From: Symbiodinium natans
Lineage: Eukaryota > Sar > Dinophyceae > Suessiales > Symbiodiniaceae
Assembly (NCBI GenBank): GCA_905221605.1
Contig: CAJNDS010002379.1
Coordinates: forward strand, 1,201,001-1,265,000
Length of the DNA: 64,000 nt
Direction of reading: 5' to 3'
Positions 31,584 to 54,689 of the stretch are shown here, one piece after another (positions within the stretch are counted from its first letter, which is position 1; each line of letters starts with the position of its first letter). The notes under the pieces are model-generated. The model was not told the origin of the DNA, ran no database searches, and saw nothing but the letters and a program-made list of their open reading frames with translations. A program made the translations under genes and the position numbers.

Positions 31584-31625
31584 GAGGTGCCGCCGGAGGT
31601 CGCAATCCCTCACGTGCCGTGGCAG
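31584..31625 (+). CDS. candidate exon, unidentified
   Basis: Acceptor AATGCAG|G, 14 codons EVPPEVAIPHVPWQ, donor TGGCAG|GTCTTC, phase 0. CCCTAAA upstream and TTTAGGG-like downstream. Confidence 0.4.
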
Positions 31626-31689
31626 GTCTTCGGAGATGCAGGGTTCAGGGCTTTGGGGTTAGGGTTTTAGTGTTTAGGGTTTAGGCTTT

Positions 31690-31975
31690 TAGCGTTTTAG
31701 GAGCAATATTCCTTACAGCCGATCAAGATCCCTTTCTCATATTTGGGGACCGTTCCTTAATTAGTATGCCCATCGTACCTTCACTCCTTTGTAAGGGGGT
31801 CGGGATGGTCGGGGTTTACGAAAATCGGGGGCCCCAAATAAACACCCCCAAATAGTACGATTCCCTGATAATGAGGACCCCAATATGGTGCCCCTCATAT
31901 CGGAAATGCCCGTATAACTCCATGACCTCTTCTTTTGTGCTTTAAGCAACATGAGTGCCGGAGTTAAGCACATGT
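31690..31975. other. unique AT-richer island
   Basis: About 285 bases without repeats. A 70-codon minus frame (31761-31973) has no recognisable features. Nothing else seen. Confidence 0.35.
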
Positions 31976-32239
31976 CTGGGTTTTAGGTTTTAGGTTTTAG
32001 GGTTTAGGGTTTAGCCTAAACCCTAAACCCTAAACCCTGAACCCTCAACCCTCAACCTTAAACCCGAAACCCTTGGGGTTTAGGGCTTAGGCTTTAAAGG
32101 TAGGGGGTATTGCATTCTTTGGAGAGTTCGGAATCGGTGGATCGACCTCGTGGTCTCTAAACACTCTAACCTTAAGATTAAGGGTCCGTTCCCCGGTAGG
32201 TGCCCCGAAAAGCCCAAGTGAGGCAACCTCAGGCCTAAG

Positions 32240-32395
32240 CCCCAGGCTCTCGGCCCCAGGCCATAAGCCCTAAGCCGTAATCCCCAAACCCTAAGCCCTA
32301 AGCCAGCCTTCAGCCCTAAGCCTTAAGCCCGAAGCCCTAAGCCGTGAGCCGTATGCCGTATGCCGTAAGCCGTAAGCCGTCAGCCGTTAACCCTA
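32240..32395. repeat. CCCTAAG/CCGTAAG arrays
   Basis: Runs of CCCTAAG, CCTTAAG, CCGTATG and CCGTAAG: more 7-mer variants amplified in small blocks. Confidence 0.85.
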
Positions 32396-32522
32396 GACCC
32401 TGACGACTTCCGGGCTGCTGTTCAAGGAACTTGAACTTTGGGTTTTGGGTTTCATCAGGGCTTAAGGTTCAGAGGGCTTTATAGGGTTTGTGCTGTCCAT
32501 TCCTGACGATCTGGGATGTTGA

Positions 32523-32660
32523 GCCCCTACCCGAAACCCTAAACCCTAAACCCTAAACCCTAAACCCTAAACCCTAAACCCTAAACCCTAAACCCTAAAC
32601 CCTAAACCCTAAACCCTAAACCCTAAACCCTAAACCCTAAACCCTAAACCCTAAACCCTA
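32523..32660. repeat. CCCTAAA tract
   Basis: About 19 near-perfect units. Confidence 0.95.
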
Positions 32661-32795
32661 AGCCTTAAAGCCCTAAGCCCTAAGCCCTAAGCCTTAAGCC
32701 CGAGACGTCACTTGGAGCCTTAAGCCCTAAGCCCTAAACCCTAAATCCTAAACCCTCAACCCTAAACCCTAAACCCTAAACCCCAGTCTTCCCAG

Positions 32796-32866
32796 GTCGT
32801 GGATCTCGAAGGCCTGCTCGCCGTGCTGCCCGGCAGCTGTCGGCCCGTAGGGCCTTGGAGCCGAAG
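32796..32866 (+). CDS. candidate exon, unidentified
   Basis: Acceptor TTCCCAG|G then VVDLEGLLAVLPGSCRPVG. CCCTAAA arrays lie on both sides. Leucine-rich and protein-like; boundaries at the 3' side unknown. Confidence 0.4.
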
Positions 32867-32867
32867 C

Positions 32868-33045
32868 CCTAAACCCTAAACCCTAAACCCTAAACCCTAA
32901 ACCCTAAACCCTAAACCCTAAACCCTAAACCCTAAACCCTGAACCCTGAACCCTAAACCCTAAACCCTAAACCCTAAACCCTAAACCCGAAACCCGAAAC
33001 CCTAAACCCGAAACCCGAAACCCTAAACCCGAAACCCCAAATCCC
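32868..33045. repeat. CCCTAAA tract with CCCGAAA variants
   Basis: About 24 units, grading into CCCGAAA. Confidence 0.94.
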
Positions 33046-33109
33046 TAAGCCCCAGACCTCAAACCCCCAATTCCTAAATCCAGAACCCCTAAACCCCAGA
33101 TTCGGCGCC

Positions 33110-33560
33110 CGGCTTGGGGGGGGCGAACATGACGTGTCTTGTCTATCCTCAAAATCACCACTGCCACCAGGCTTTCGCGATCACGTGCGCAATAGCACTG
33201 TGCACAGAGATGTTTTGCACACTTGCTCTCTTCTCGGGCACAAACACTGTGCACAGCGTTCTTTTGCTTATGTTGTACAAAGAGGCAAAAAAGTGTACAG
33301 AGAGGCAAGAATGCTGCAAATACCAGTGTTTTGAGGGCGTCTTCGCTGATGGCATGAACGCCGGCTGTGACCGCGTGTCTTGTTCCACAATATGTTGTAT
33401 AGAGACCACAATGCTGCAAATGCCAGTGTTTTGGGGCATCTTCGCCAAGGGCATGAACGCTTGTAACCGTGTGTCTCGCCAAAAACGCTGTAAAACCCCA
33501 TGTTTTGGGCAAGGTCGCCATATGAATGCCCCCGGCTTTCCCTCCCAAAGTCCCTTAAAT
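33110..33560. repeat. degenerate tandem triplication, about 100 bp
   Basis: Three diverged copies of a segment with ATGCTGCAAATACCAGTGTT, GGCATGAACGCC and CCGTGTGTC (about 33310, 33411 and 33486). Open frames of 152 (+) and 167 (-) codons overlap here and neither resembles a known protein; I do not call a gene. Confidence 0.6.
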
Positions 33561-33619
33561 GGATGGCGTTAGCCTAATCCCCAAACCCGCAAAGCCTAAA
33601 CCCCAAGCCCTAAACCCAT

Positions 33620-33780
33620 AACCGTAAACCCTAAACCCTAAACCCTAAACCCTAAACCCTAAACCCTAAACCCTAAACCCTAAACCCTAAACCCTAAACC
33701 CTAAACCCTAAACCCTAAACCCTAAACCCTAAACCCTAAACCCTAAACCCTAAACCCTAAACCCCAAACCTGAACCCCAA
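33620..33780. repeat. CCCTAAA tract
   Basis: About 20 units, ending in CCCCAAA. Confidence 0.95.
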
Positions 33781-33789
33781 ACCCCAAAC

Positions 33790-33855
33790 CCGGCCCCGAA
33801 AGCAGAGGCTGAGCTCCCGGCACACCGAGCTGGAGTCAAAACTCGAGGCTGTCTT
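33790..33855 (+). CDS. candidate exon, unidentified
   Basis: Frame PRKQRLSSRHTELESKLEAV between CCCTAAA (left) and TTTAGGG (right). Charged, coiled-coil-like composition. Confidence 0.35.
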
Positions 33856-33856
33856 G

Positions 33857-33966
33857 GGTTTAGGGTTTAGGGTTTAGGGTTTAGGGTTTAGGGTTTAGGG
33901 TTTAGGGTTTAGGGTTTAGGGTTTAGGGTTTAGGGTTTAGGGTTTAGGGTTTAGGGTTTAGGCTTT
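33857..33966. repeat. TTTAGGG tract
   Basis: About 15 near-perfect units. Confidence 0.95.
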
Positions 33967-34384
33967 AGGGGCTGAGTGAGGGTTTGGGGTTGGGGTTTGG
34001 AGCTGAGGAGGTTTGAAGTTAAGGGTTCGTAGTTTAAACGATTAGGGTTGTTTTTTTGTTTGGAGTTTAGTTGCAGCGGTTTAATTGGGGGGTTTAGCTA
34101 GTCTCGGGGTTTAGGGTTTCGGGGATTCAGGGGGTTCAGGGTCAGGGAGTCTAGAAAGTTTGGGGCCCCAACCCCTAAACCCCTAAACCCTAAACCCTGA
34201 ACCCTAAACCCTAGACCCTAAACCCTAAACCCTGAACCCGGCTTTAGGGAAAGGTGGTTTCGGGAGTTCAGCGTACGCCAAGCATCAAGTGTGGCTCTTG
34301 GTGCCCTTGTTTGTTGCCTTATCCCTAGACCCTAAACCCTAGACCCTAAACCCCAAGCCCCAAACCCTAAATCCTAAACCCTAA

Positions 34385-34665
34385 ACCCTAACCCCTAAAC
34401 CCCTAAACCCCTAAACCCCTAAACCCCTAAACCCCTAAACCCCTAAACCCCTAAACCCCTAAACCCCTCAACACCTAAACCCCTAAACCCCTAAACCCCT
34501 AAACCCCTAAAACCGCTAAACCCCTAAACCCCTAAACCCCTAAAACCCCTAAACCCCTCAACACCTAAACCCCTAAACCCCTAAACCCCTAAACCCCTAA
34601 ACCCCTAAAACCGCTAAACCCCTAAACCCCTAAACCCCTAAAACCCCTAACCCCTAGACCGACCC
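34385..34665. repeat. CCCCTAAA 8-mer array
   Basis: About 32 units of CCCCTAAA with a higher-order pattern: blocks containing CTCAACAC and CTAAAACCG recur at about 110-bp spacing, a sign of segmental duplication. Confidence 0.92.
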
Positions 34666-34709
34666 TAAACCCCTAAAGCCCTAAACCCCTAAAGCCTAAA
34701 CCCCCCCAG

Positions 34710-34785
34710 CACATGCCTCGCATCTTGCCCAGGGATGGATGCAGCGACAGGCCCGCCAGTGGCCCTTTTCTTTTCTGTGTTACGG
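34710..34785 (+). CDS. candidate exon, unidentified
   Basis: After CCCCCAG| two frames are open; one reads TCLASCPGMDAATGPPVALF. Frame and product undecided. Confidence 0.25.
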
Positions 34786-34919
34786 TTTTTCGGGTTTAGG
34801 GTTTAGGGTTTAGAGTCTAGGGTTTAGGTCTTGGGGCTAGAACCCAAAAAGTGTTTCGGGTTTCAGGTTTAAGGTTTCGAGTTTCAGGTTTCGGGTCGGC
34901 TCGTGCTTTCGGTACATAG

Positions 34920-34944
34920 GCTCACGGAGCTTGACGCCTACCAA
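34920..34944 (+). CDS. candidate micro-exon
   Basis: Acceptor ACATAG|G, LTELDAYQ, donor CCAAG|GCCGCT. Boundaries fit the GC-AG|G pattern, but it is very short. Confidence 0.25.
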
Positions 34945-34967
34945 GGCCGCTGTCACAGGCCCTGCAG

Positions 34968-35205
34968 CCTAAACCCTAACCCTAAACCCTAAACCCTAAA
35001 CCCTAAACCCTAAACCCTAAACCCTAAACCCTAAACCCTAAACCCTAAACCCTAAACCCTAAACCCTGAACCCTGAACCCTGAACCCTGAACCCTAAACC
35101 CTAAACCCTAAACCCTAAACCCTAAACCTAAACCCTAAACCCTAAACCCCAAACCCTGAACCCTGAACCCTAAACCCTAAAACCCTAGACCCTAAACCCT
35201 AAACC
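34968..35205. repeat. CCCTAAA tract with CCCTGAA blocks
   Basis: About 33 units including runs of CCCTGAA. Confidence 0.94.
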
Positions 35206-35231
35206 TGAAAACAAAGAGGGCCCTCATGTAG

Positions 35232-35357
35232 AACGACCCTCCAGATAGAGCCAGTGATCTTGCCACCCTGCTTATGAGAGGTTTGGATCAATTTTCATTG
35301 CTTACGGGGTTATTCAAGGCGCAGTACATCTTCCGCTCGATCCTTGCTTCCCGAGTG
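35232..35357 (+). CDS. candidate exon, unidentified
   Basis: A 42-codon + frame NDPPDRASDLATLLMRGLDQ, then FSLLTGLFKAQYIFRSILAS, with CCCTAAA upstream and TTTAGGG downstream. Clear helix-like content; the family is unknown. Confidence 0.4.
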
Positions 35358-35493
35358 TAGGGTTTAGGGTTTAGGGCATAGGGTTTAGGTCTTAGGGCTT
35401 AGGGCTTAGGGTTTAGGGTTTAGGGTTTAGGGGTTCAGGTTTAAGTTTTTTGGCGCCTTTTTTTGTCTTACGTGTCTCGGTTCGTGTGCGGCA

Positions 35494-35547
35494 GGAAGCG
35501 ATGCTGCGGGACCTCGGTGCAAAGCTGGCGCAGCCTTCTGGACTGAG
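35494..35547 (+). CDS. candidate exon, unidentified
   Basis: Acceptor TGCGGCAG|G, EAMLRDLGAKLAQPSGLR, TTTAGGG tract right after a possible GTGTAG donor. Helical; could be the last SET-gene or a first myosin-side exon. Confidence 0.4.
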
Positions 35548-35639
35548 AGTGTAGTTTAGGGTTTAGGGTTTAGGGTTTAGGGTTTAGGGTTTAGGGTTTA
35601 GGGTTTAGGGTTTAGGGTTTAGGGTTTGTCTTATAGTTC

Positions 35640-36430
35640 TTAGTAAGGGTTTTGGGTTTAGGACGAGGTAAGGGTTTAGGGTTTCGGGTTTTGAGTTGAG
35701 GGTTTAGGGTTTAGGGGTTAGGGTTTAGGGTTTAGGGTTTAGGGTTTAGGCATTGTAAAGGGACCCCACTTCCAACATTGCGAAAGCCAGTAAATCAACC
35801 CTGAACCCCGACCCCCTAAACCCAAACCCCCTAAACCTTAAACCCTAAAAACTAACCCCTAAACCCCAAACTCCAGATCCCAAACCCCAAAACCCTAACC
35901 CTAAACCCTAAACCTTACACCCTAAACCCTCAACCCTAAACCCTATTCAATTGTCGGTGACCGTGCCCGATTGCCTCGGAAAGCTGACCCTTTCCACCCC
36001 GCACTCTACCAGCCCTAGGGTTTAGGGTTTAGGTTTTAGGGTTTAGGGTTTTGGGTTTAGGGTTACCCTGGGTTCATCAGCCTCTCACTGGCACGTACAT
36101 CCCATACCCCAAACCCCAAAGAAGCCCTCAGCCCCTGCTCCCCCCGTAAGCCCAAATCCCGTGAACGCCGAACCCCCAAAGAACCCTGAAGGTTTGGGGT
36201 TTAGGGTTCAGGGTTCAGGGTTTAGGGTTTAGGGCTTAGGGTTTAGGGTTTAGGGCTAGAACCCAAAAGGGTGCCTCTTGCCGAGGCCTGGCGCTGCGCC
36301 GCCGGCTCTGCAGCCGGTGCCGCCACCGCAGCCGGGCTCAAATTCGATTGGATTCTTTGGGTTTGGGGTTTAGGGTTTGGGGTTTAGGGTTTGGGGTTTA
36401 GGGTTTAGGGTTTGGGGTTTAGGGTTTGGG
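35640..36430. other. repeat-rich stretch with small islands
   Basis: TTTAGGG and CCCCAAACCC words. Islands at 35945-36015 and 36265-36345 are open in more than one frame (LSVTVPDCLGKLTLST is one reading). No call is possible. Confidence 0.3.
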
Positions 36431-36559
36431 GTTCAGCATCTCAAGTTCGAGCATTTACTAGGCCAGCAGTGTGTGTAGGCAACGGAAAAAAACCCACCCG
36501 CCCAAAGAATCCCATAACATTAAGAAAATAAAAAGTTTTTCTTAATTTCTAGTCCGACG

Positions 36560-36880
36560 CACCCATGCCGTAGCGTCTCACCCCTTCCAAGCACATCGCC
36601 CCCGATAACCAAGACCTGGAATCATGCATTTTCACTGTCACTCGTAACGTCTCACCCCTTCCAAGCACATCACCCCCCGATAAGCAAGACCTGGAATCAT
36701 GCATTTTCACTCGTAACGCCTCACCCCTTCCAAGCACATCACCCCCCGATAAGCAAGACCTGGAATCATGCTTGGAAGGGGTGAGATGTTACGAGTGAAA
36801 GTGCATGATTCCAGGTCTTGCTCTTATCGGGGGGTGATGTGCTTGGATGATGTGCTTGGAAGGGGTGAGACGTTACGAGT
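36560..36880. repeat. 74-bp repeats, direct and inverted
   Basis: Three direct copies of a unit containing AAGACCTGGAATCATGCATT and CTCACCCCTTCCAAGCACAT are followed by a reverse-complement copy, giving a large potential foldback. Confidence 0.88.
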
Positions 36881-36944
36881 GAAAATACGAGGCGTTAGGA
36901 CGGGCCGATCCTGGGGTCACCCGGAGTGCATGGGGGGTTTGAAA

Positions 36945-37422
36945 TTCCCCGTTGCCGGCTTTTGAGGCCCCCCGAAATTCACCGTTGCCGACTTTTGAGG
37001 CTCCCCGAAATTCACCGTTGCCGACTTTTGGGGCCCCCCGAAATTCACCGTTGCCGACTTTTGAGGCCCCCGGAAATCAACCGTTGCCGACTTTTGAGGC
37101 CCCCCGAAATTCACCGTTGCCGACTTTTGAGGCCCCCCGAAATTCACCGTTGCCGACTTTTGAGGCCCCGAAATTCACCGTTGCCGACTTTTGAGGCCCC
37201 CCGAAATTCACGGGGCCTCAAAAGTCGGCAACGGTGAATTTCGGCGGGGGCCTCAAAAGTCGGCAACGGTGAAATTCACCGTTGCCGACTTTTGAGGTGC
37301 CCGAATTCACCGTTGCCGACTTTTGAGGTGCCCGAAATTCACCGTTGCCGACTTTTGAGGTGCCCGAAATTCACCGTTGCCGACTTTTGAGGTGCCCGAA
37401 ATTCACCGTTGCCGACTTTTGA
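36945..37422. repeat. 33-bp minisatellite with internal inversion
   Basis: About 14 units with core TTCACCGTTGCCGACTTTTG and AGGCCCCCCGAAA. Two units at 37210-37270 are inverted. The sister array at 25901 differs by CCGAC versus CCCAC. Confidence 0.94.
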
Positions 37423-37454
37423 ATTAGGGTTTAAATTATCATATGATAGAGAGG

Positions 37455-37735
37455 TTTAGGGTTTGGGGTTTAGGGTTTGGGGTTTAGGGTTCAGGGTTTG
37501 GGGTTTAGGGTTTAGGGTTTGGGGGTTTAGGGTTTAGGGTTTAGGGTTTGGGGTTTAAGGTTTGGGGTTTAAGGTTTGGGGTTTAGGCTTTAGGGTTTGG
37601 GGTTTGGGGTTTGGAGTCTAGGGTTTGGGGTTTAGGGTTTAGGGTTTGGGGTTTAGGGTTTAGGGTTTAGGGTTTGGAGTTTAGGGTTTGGGGTTCAGGG
37701 TTGTGGGTTTGGGGTTGGGTTCAGGGTTTGGGGGT
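37455..37735. repeat. TTTAGGG/TTTGGGG mixed tract
   Basis: Interleaved TTTAGGG and TTTGGGG units, homogenised as a 14-bp pair in places. Confidence 0.92.
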
Positions 37736-37889
37736 GTAGCCACAGAAAGCCACGCTGGGGTGTAGGGTTCACAATTTAGTTTGTAGGCTCAAGGCTTCGG
37801 GTTCAAGGCTTCTTGTCTTCAGTTTGGGGTTTGGGTGGCTACCCTTCTCGTAGCCGTTCAACAGGCATATCAATATTTTAAACCCTGAA

Positions 37890-38045
37890 CCCGAAACCCG
37901 AAACCCTAAATCCTAAACCCTAAACCCTAAACCCTAAACCCTAATCCCTAAACCCTAATCCCTAAACCCTAAACCCTAAACCCTAAACCCTAAACCCTAA
38001 TCCCTAATCCCTAAACCCTAAACCCTAAACCCTAAACCCTAAACC
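37890..38045. repeat. CCCTAAA tract
   Basis: About 22 units with CCCTAAT variants. Confidence 0.94.
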
Positions 38046-38048
38046 CAG

Positions 38049-38118
38049 GCTGCCAGTCAGGGCCAAGCCTTCCAAGGCCTCAGTGGGAAGGCGGCGCTGC
38101 TCGTGAGACGGGTGTCGT
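38049..38118 (+). CDS. candidate exon, unidentified
   Basis: Acceptor ACCCAG|G, frame AASQGQAFQGLSGKAALLVR. CCCTAAA left and TTTGGGG/TTTAGGG right. Confidence 0.35.
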
Positions 38119-38514
38119 GTTCGGGGTTTGGGGTTTAGGGTTTGGGGTTTAGGGTTTAGGGTTTGGGGTTTGGGGTTTAGGGTTTAGGGTTTGGGGGTTT
38201 AGGGTTTAGGGTTTGGGGTTTAGGGTTGTGGGGTTTTGGGGGTTTCGTGGTTTGGGTTCTGGGGATCTGTGGGGTTTCGGTTTCGTGTTTTTGTGTTTTG
38301 GGGGATTTAGAGTCTAGGGGCGGGGCGGCCCAGGAGTCGAGAGGTTTGGGAGGACCCCTGAACCCCAAAACCCCAAATCCTGACACCTCAAACCCTAAAC
38401 TCACAGCACGAAGCCCGAAACCCGAAACCCGAAACCCGAAACCCGAAACCCTAAACCCTAAACCCTAAACCCCAGGCCCTAAACCCTAAACCCTAAACCC
38501 GAAAACCCTCCGAG

Positions 38515-38553
38515 TTCACGAGGTCTCCGACTTTCCGGAACTTCGCCGAGAAG
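38515..38553 (+). CDS. candidate exon, possibly myosin
   Basis: Acceptor TCCGAG|T, FTRSPTFRNFAEK, donor GAGAAG|GCGGAC (GC). CCCTAAA left and TTTAGGG right. Could precede the myosin exon at 40860, but no diagnostic motif is present. Confidence 0.4.
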
Positions 38554-38570
38554 GCGGACGCGCTTTCGGG

Positions 38571-40071
38571 TTTAGGGTTTAGGGTTTAGGGTTAAGGGTA
38601 GGCTTCTTTAGGAGTTTGGGTTTTCGGGTTTATTGTCTAGTGTTCAGGGGGGGCTTTTTGGAAGGCCCTAAACCCTATACCCCAAGCCATTAACCCTAAA
38701 CATGTACGGCTGTGGGTTTGGGGTTTAGGGTTCGGGGTTTGCGGTTTAGGGTTTGGGGCTTAGGGTTTAGGGGTTTGGATTTAGGGTCCAAACTCCAAAC
38801 CCCAAGCCCTAGACCGTATACTGTCAGTGCGTCTTGCGGAGGGTCGTGACTATGACCTCCCCTCACCCTAAACCCTATCCCCTTGCAACCATGAACGCCC
38901 TTGAATCTCCGAAAGCTGTGCCCTGAAACCTTAACCCGAAATTCCAGCCTCAACTCTACACTCTAAACCCTAAACCCAAATCCCCAACACCCTAGACCTT
39001 AACCCCCAAACCCTGCAACCCCAAACCCCTAAACCACAAACCTGAAACCCCTAACACCTTGAAACCCTGGAGCCCAAAAACCCCAACTGCCTAGCCCTAA
39101 CCCAAAACCCTAAACCCTAAACCCTTAATAAACCCTGAAACCTTAAACCCTGAACCCTAAACCCTAAACCCTAAACCCTAAACCTAAACGCTAAACCCTA
39201 AACCCTTCATAAACCCTGAAACCTTAAACCCTAAACCCCTATGGCCCTCAAACCCCCAAGCCGTCCAGGTGCTCCGGAATACCGAGATTATTGAGACGCG
39301 GCCTGGCTTTTTTCAGGGGGGGAGGGGGGCTAGGGCCTTTAGGGTTTAGGGTTTGGGGTTTGGGGTTTGGGCTTTGGGGTTTGGGGGGTTTGGGGTTTAG
39401 GTCTGCACAATTATGGCCAAAATAGCTTCATTTTCACCAGGGCAAGGGTTAGGTGTACTCTTTGAATACGAACCTTCATGTCCGAACCCGGCCCATAAAC
39501 TGAAAACCCGCCCAAGAATTTTCCCTAGCAAATGGGGGCCTACGAACATATCGGAACCCAATATATTCCCTTATAGTTATAACAATGACCCCAGTAAGGT
39601 GAGGTACCCTATTCTCGGAAACCCCCCCCCCCCCCCTCCCTCCCAAATCCAATGCTGAACCCCTAAACCCCGAAACCCTCCCCTAAACCCCCAAACCCAA
39701 CACCCCCAAACCCCAAACCAAAAACCCTGAACCCTAAACCCTAAACCCCAAACCCTAAACCCTGAATCCCAAACCCTAAACTTTGAACCCGAAATCAAGC
39801 TCAGGCCGGATGCCTCCATGCTACCTCCCGCTCTTCAAGAACCGGTGTCGCCAAAAACATCCTCGAAGGCCCGAGATCATTTATTTGTCTACTTGGAGAT
39901 TCATGGTACTTCGCCCTAAACCCTAAACCCTAACCCCTAAATCCTCAACCCTAAACCCTAAACCCTAAACCCGAAGCCAAATGTCACGTGCTTGCAACAC
40001 AACAGCCACATTGGGGTACTTAAGGGCCAGACGCGGGAAAAGAAGCCCCACAGCCAGAATTGGCTTATAAG
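38571..40071. other. repeat-rich stretch with candidate islands
   Basis: CCCTAAA/TTTAGGG-like words throughout. Island 39269-39305 (CCAG|G, VLRNTEIIETRP, possible GC donor) and island 39805-39905 (PDASMLPPALQEPVSPKTSS, then KARDHLFVYLEIHG) are + strand candidates. They may hold missing myosin exons, but the LHLGN motif expected just before 40860 was not seen. Confidence 0.3.
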
Positions 40072-40172
40072 TTGGGATGTTCCCCCTTATACTAACGGTC
40101 CTTCATAGGGATTAAAGTACCCCCGATTCTCATCCCCATTAAGGACTCTTAGTATCAGGGGGAACATCCCAA
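40072..40172. mobile_element. palindromic MITE, family 2, full copy
   Basis: 101-bp foldback with TTGGGATGTTCCCCCTTATA at the left and ATCAGGGGGAACATCCCAA at the right; the best-preserved arms of the family. Confidence 0.9.
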
Positions 40173-40446
40173 TTTATGAGTACCCTGAGCCGCCAAGCAG
40201 GGATTTAGTGCTTGGGCTTGTTTACGCGTTTAGGAGAGCTGCGGGTTTAGGGTTTAGGGTTTAGGGTTTAGGGCAAACTCAGGGTTCGGGGTCATGTCAG
40301 TGGAATGATCGCAAACAAAGCTCCCCCAGACTGCTTCAAAAACATGGCTTCGCGCTTGTGGTTTCGGGTTTGGGGTTTAGGGTTTAGGGCTTGGCGTTTA
40401 GGGTTTAGGGCTTGGGGTTTAGGGTTTAGGGTTTAGGGTTTGGGGT

Positions 40447-40543
40447 CTTCGCAATCCTTCACAGATCGTGGCAGTCCTTCACGGATCTTCGCAGATCTTC
40501 GCAACTCGACTCTACCTGTGAAGAACTGTGAAGGATTGTGAAG
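40447..40543. repeat. inverted repeat CTTCGCAATCCTTCACAG
   Basis: An 18-bp arm at 40447-40464 pairs with CTGTGAAGGATTGTGAAG at 40526-40543 (one mismatch). The middle repeats GATCTTCGCA. Likely a further small foldback element. Confidence 0.75.
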
Positions 40544-40739
40544 TTGTGAGCGGTGTAGCACGCTGGGCTTCTTTTTTGGCATGGCGTTTGGCTTCTCATT
40601 CTTGGGGCCGCAGGAAACCTATCTTGCACAGCAAGAAAAGACCAATCGCGTCGAAAACGCATCAGCAAAACCTGCCCGAAACTCCAGCATCCAAACCCTA
40701 AACCCTGAACCCAAAACCCTAAACCCTAAACCTTAAAAC

Positions 40740-40845
40740 CCTAAACCCTAAACCCTAAACCTTAAAACCCTAAACCCTAAACCCTAAACCCTAAACCCTA
40801 AACCCTAAACCCTAAACCCTAAACCCTAAACCCTAAACCCTAAAC
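40740..40845. repeat. CCCTAAA tract
   Basis: About 14 units directly upstream of myosin exon 0. Confidence 0.95.
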
Positions 40846-40859
40846 GTGGCCCTTCGGAG

Positions 40860-53710
<12,851 letters not shown>

Positions 53711-53734
53711 GCGTGGGGGCTAGGCCCTAAACCC

Positions 53735-53815
53735 TAAACCCTAAACCCTAAACCCTAAACCCTAAACCCTAAACCCAAACCCTAAACCCTAAACCCTAAA
53801 CCCTAAACCCTAAAC
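53735..53815. repeat. CCCTAAA tract
   Basis: About 12 units. Confidence 0.94.
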
Positions 53816-54138
53816 CGTTTTTGTTTTGTGTTTAGGGTTTGGGGTTTTAGGTTTTAGGGAGTGTTTCTTGGTTCTGGGGTGCCGAAATCGATGGTTGCTT
53901 TGGTGTAGTATGAAAGTAGGGCCTAGACCCTAGACCGGGCCACAGCACGACAACTGAAATCCTCAAGTCCTCAAGAATCCAGTGTATATTTGTTTAAGGT
54001 CATTTGAGACCGCCAATCTAAAACACTGAATCCCTGAAAACCCTACATCTAACCTCGATCTAGGGTTTAGGGTTTCGGGTTTAGGGATTTGTAGTTTCAA
54101 ATCTTCAGAGCATCCACCCCCAGCAAACAAAATGCCCC

Positions 54139-54233
54139 TGGTTACTCGTAGGGAATGAGGGACTGCGGGCCCTTTCTATACCCATTAAGGGCTGATAAGG
54201 TACCTCATTCCCTCATTCCCTACTACTTGTAAC
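54139..54233. mobile_element. MITE family 4 relative
   Basis: GTTACTCGTAGGGAATGAGG and CCTCATTCCCTACTACTTGTAAC form inverted arms and share GTAGGGAATG with the copy at 46327. No clear target duplication. Confidence 0.72.
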
Positions 54234-54290
54234 CCTAAGCCCTAACCCTAAACCCTAAACCCTCAACCCTAAACCCTAAGAACCAGCCAG

Positions 54291-54307
54291 AAACGGTTCC
54301 TGTGGAG
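54291..54307 (+). CDS. possible myosin exon 20
   Basis: Acceptor AGCCAG|A, KRFLW plus two bases, donor GGAG|GCTGTC; phase 0 from exon 19. Converter sequences have an F..RF..L pattern here. The island is also open in another frame (VEAVLEYWRLEKPLW), so the call is weak. Confidence 0.3.
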
Positions 54308-54539
54308 GCTGTCTTGGAGTACTGGCGGCTGGAGAAGCCCCTGTGGTCTAGGCGCCCTGTGGGCTTTGCAAAGTGCAGGGGTTTAGGGTTTGGGGTTTAG
54401 GCTTTAGGGTTTAGGGTTTAGGGTTTAGGGTTTAGGGTTTAGGGTTTAGGGTTTAGGGTTTAGAGGTTCGTTCACCCTGATGTTGCCCAAAGTGGTGGCA
54501 TCAGCATGTAGGTTTGTGAGAGTGACTTCTCATGTTTCA

Positions 54540-54672
54540 GACTCACAGGTAAGACCCGTTACAGGTAAGGGTTTTGGAGTACTATACTTTATTGCCTTTT
54601 TTGGGGTTCTGGGTCCTATTATAGCTACTTGTACCTAAAAAGTATATGCCTTCCAGGGTCTACTCCAAAGTA
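54540..54672. repeat. weak inverted repeat
   Basis: GGGTTTTGGAGTACTATACT and GTATATGCC...TACTCCAAAGTAACCC form loose arms; possibly a decayed foldback element. Confidence 0.4.
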
Positions 54673-54689
54673 ACCCTGCACCCTAAACC

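Larger units (their letters stand above)
36431..37454 (+). mobile_element. family-1 element with 33-bp minisatellite
   Basis: Reference copy of the family. It starts GTTCAGCATCTCAAGTTCGA within TTTAGGG/TTTGGGG repeats. Then come AACCCACCCGCCCAAAG, CCCATAACATTAAGAAAATA, a 74-bp direct repeat with one inverted copy (36560-36880), the shared word GGGCCGATCCTGGGGTC, the minisatellite, then TTTGAATTAGGGTTTAAATT and GATAGAGAGG next to TTTAGGG. It has no terminal inverted repeats and no credible protein. Confidence 0.87.

Noticed and set aside
33045-33572. 167-codon minus and 152-codon plus frames
   Set aside because: They overlap on both strands of a degenerate triplicated segment, and neither has a recognisable motif.
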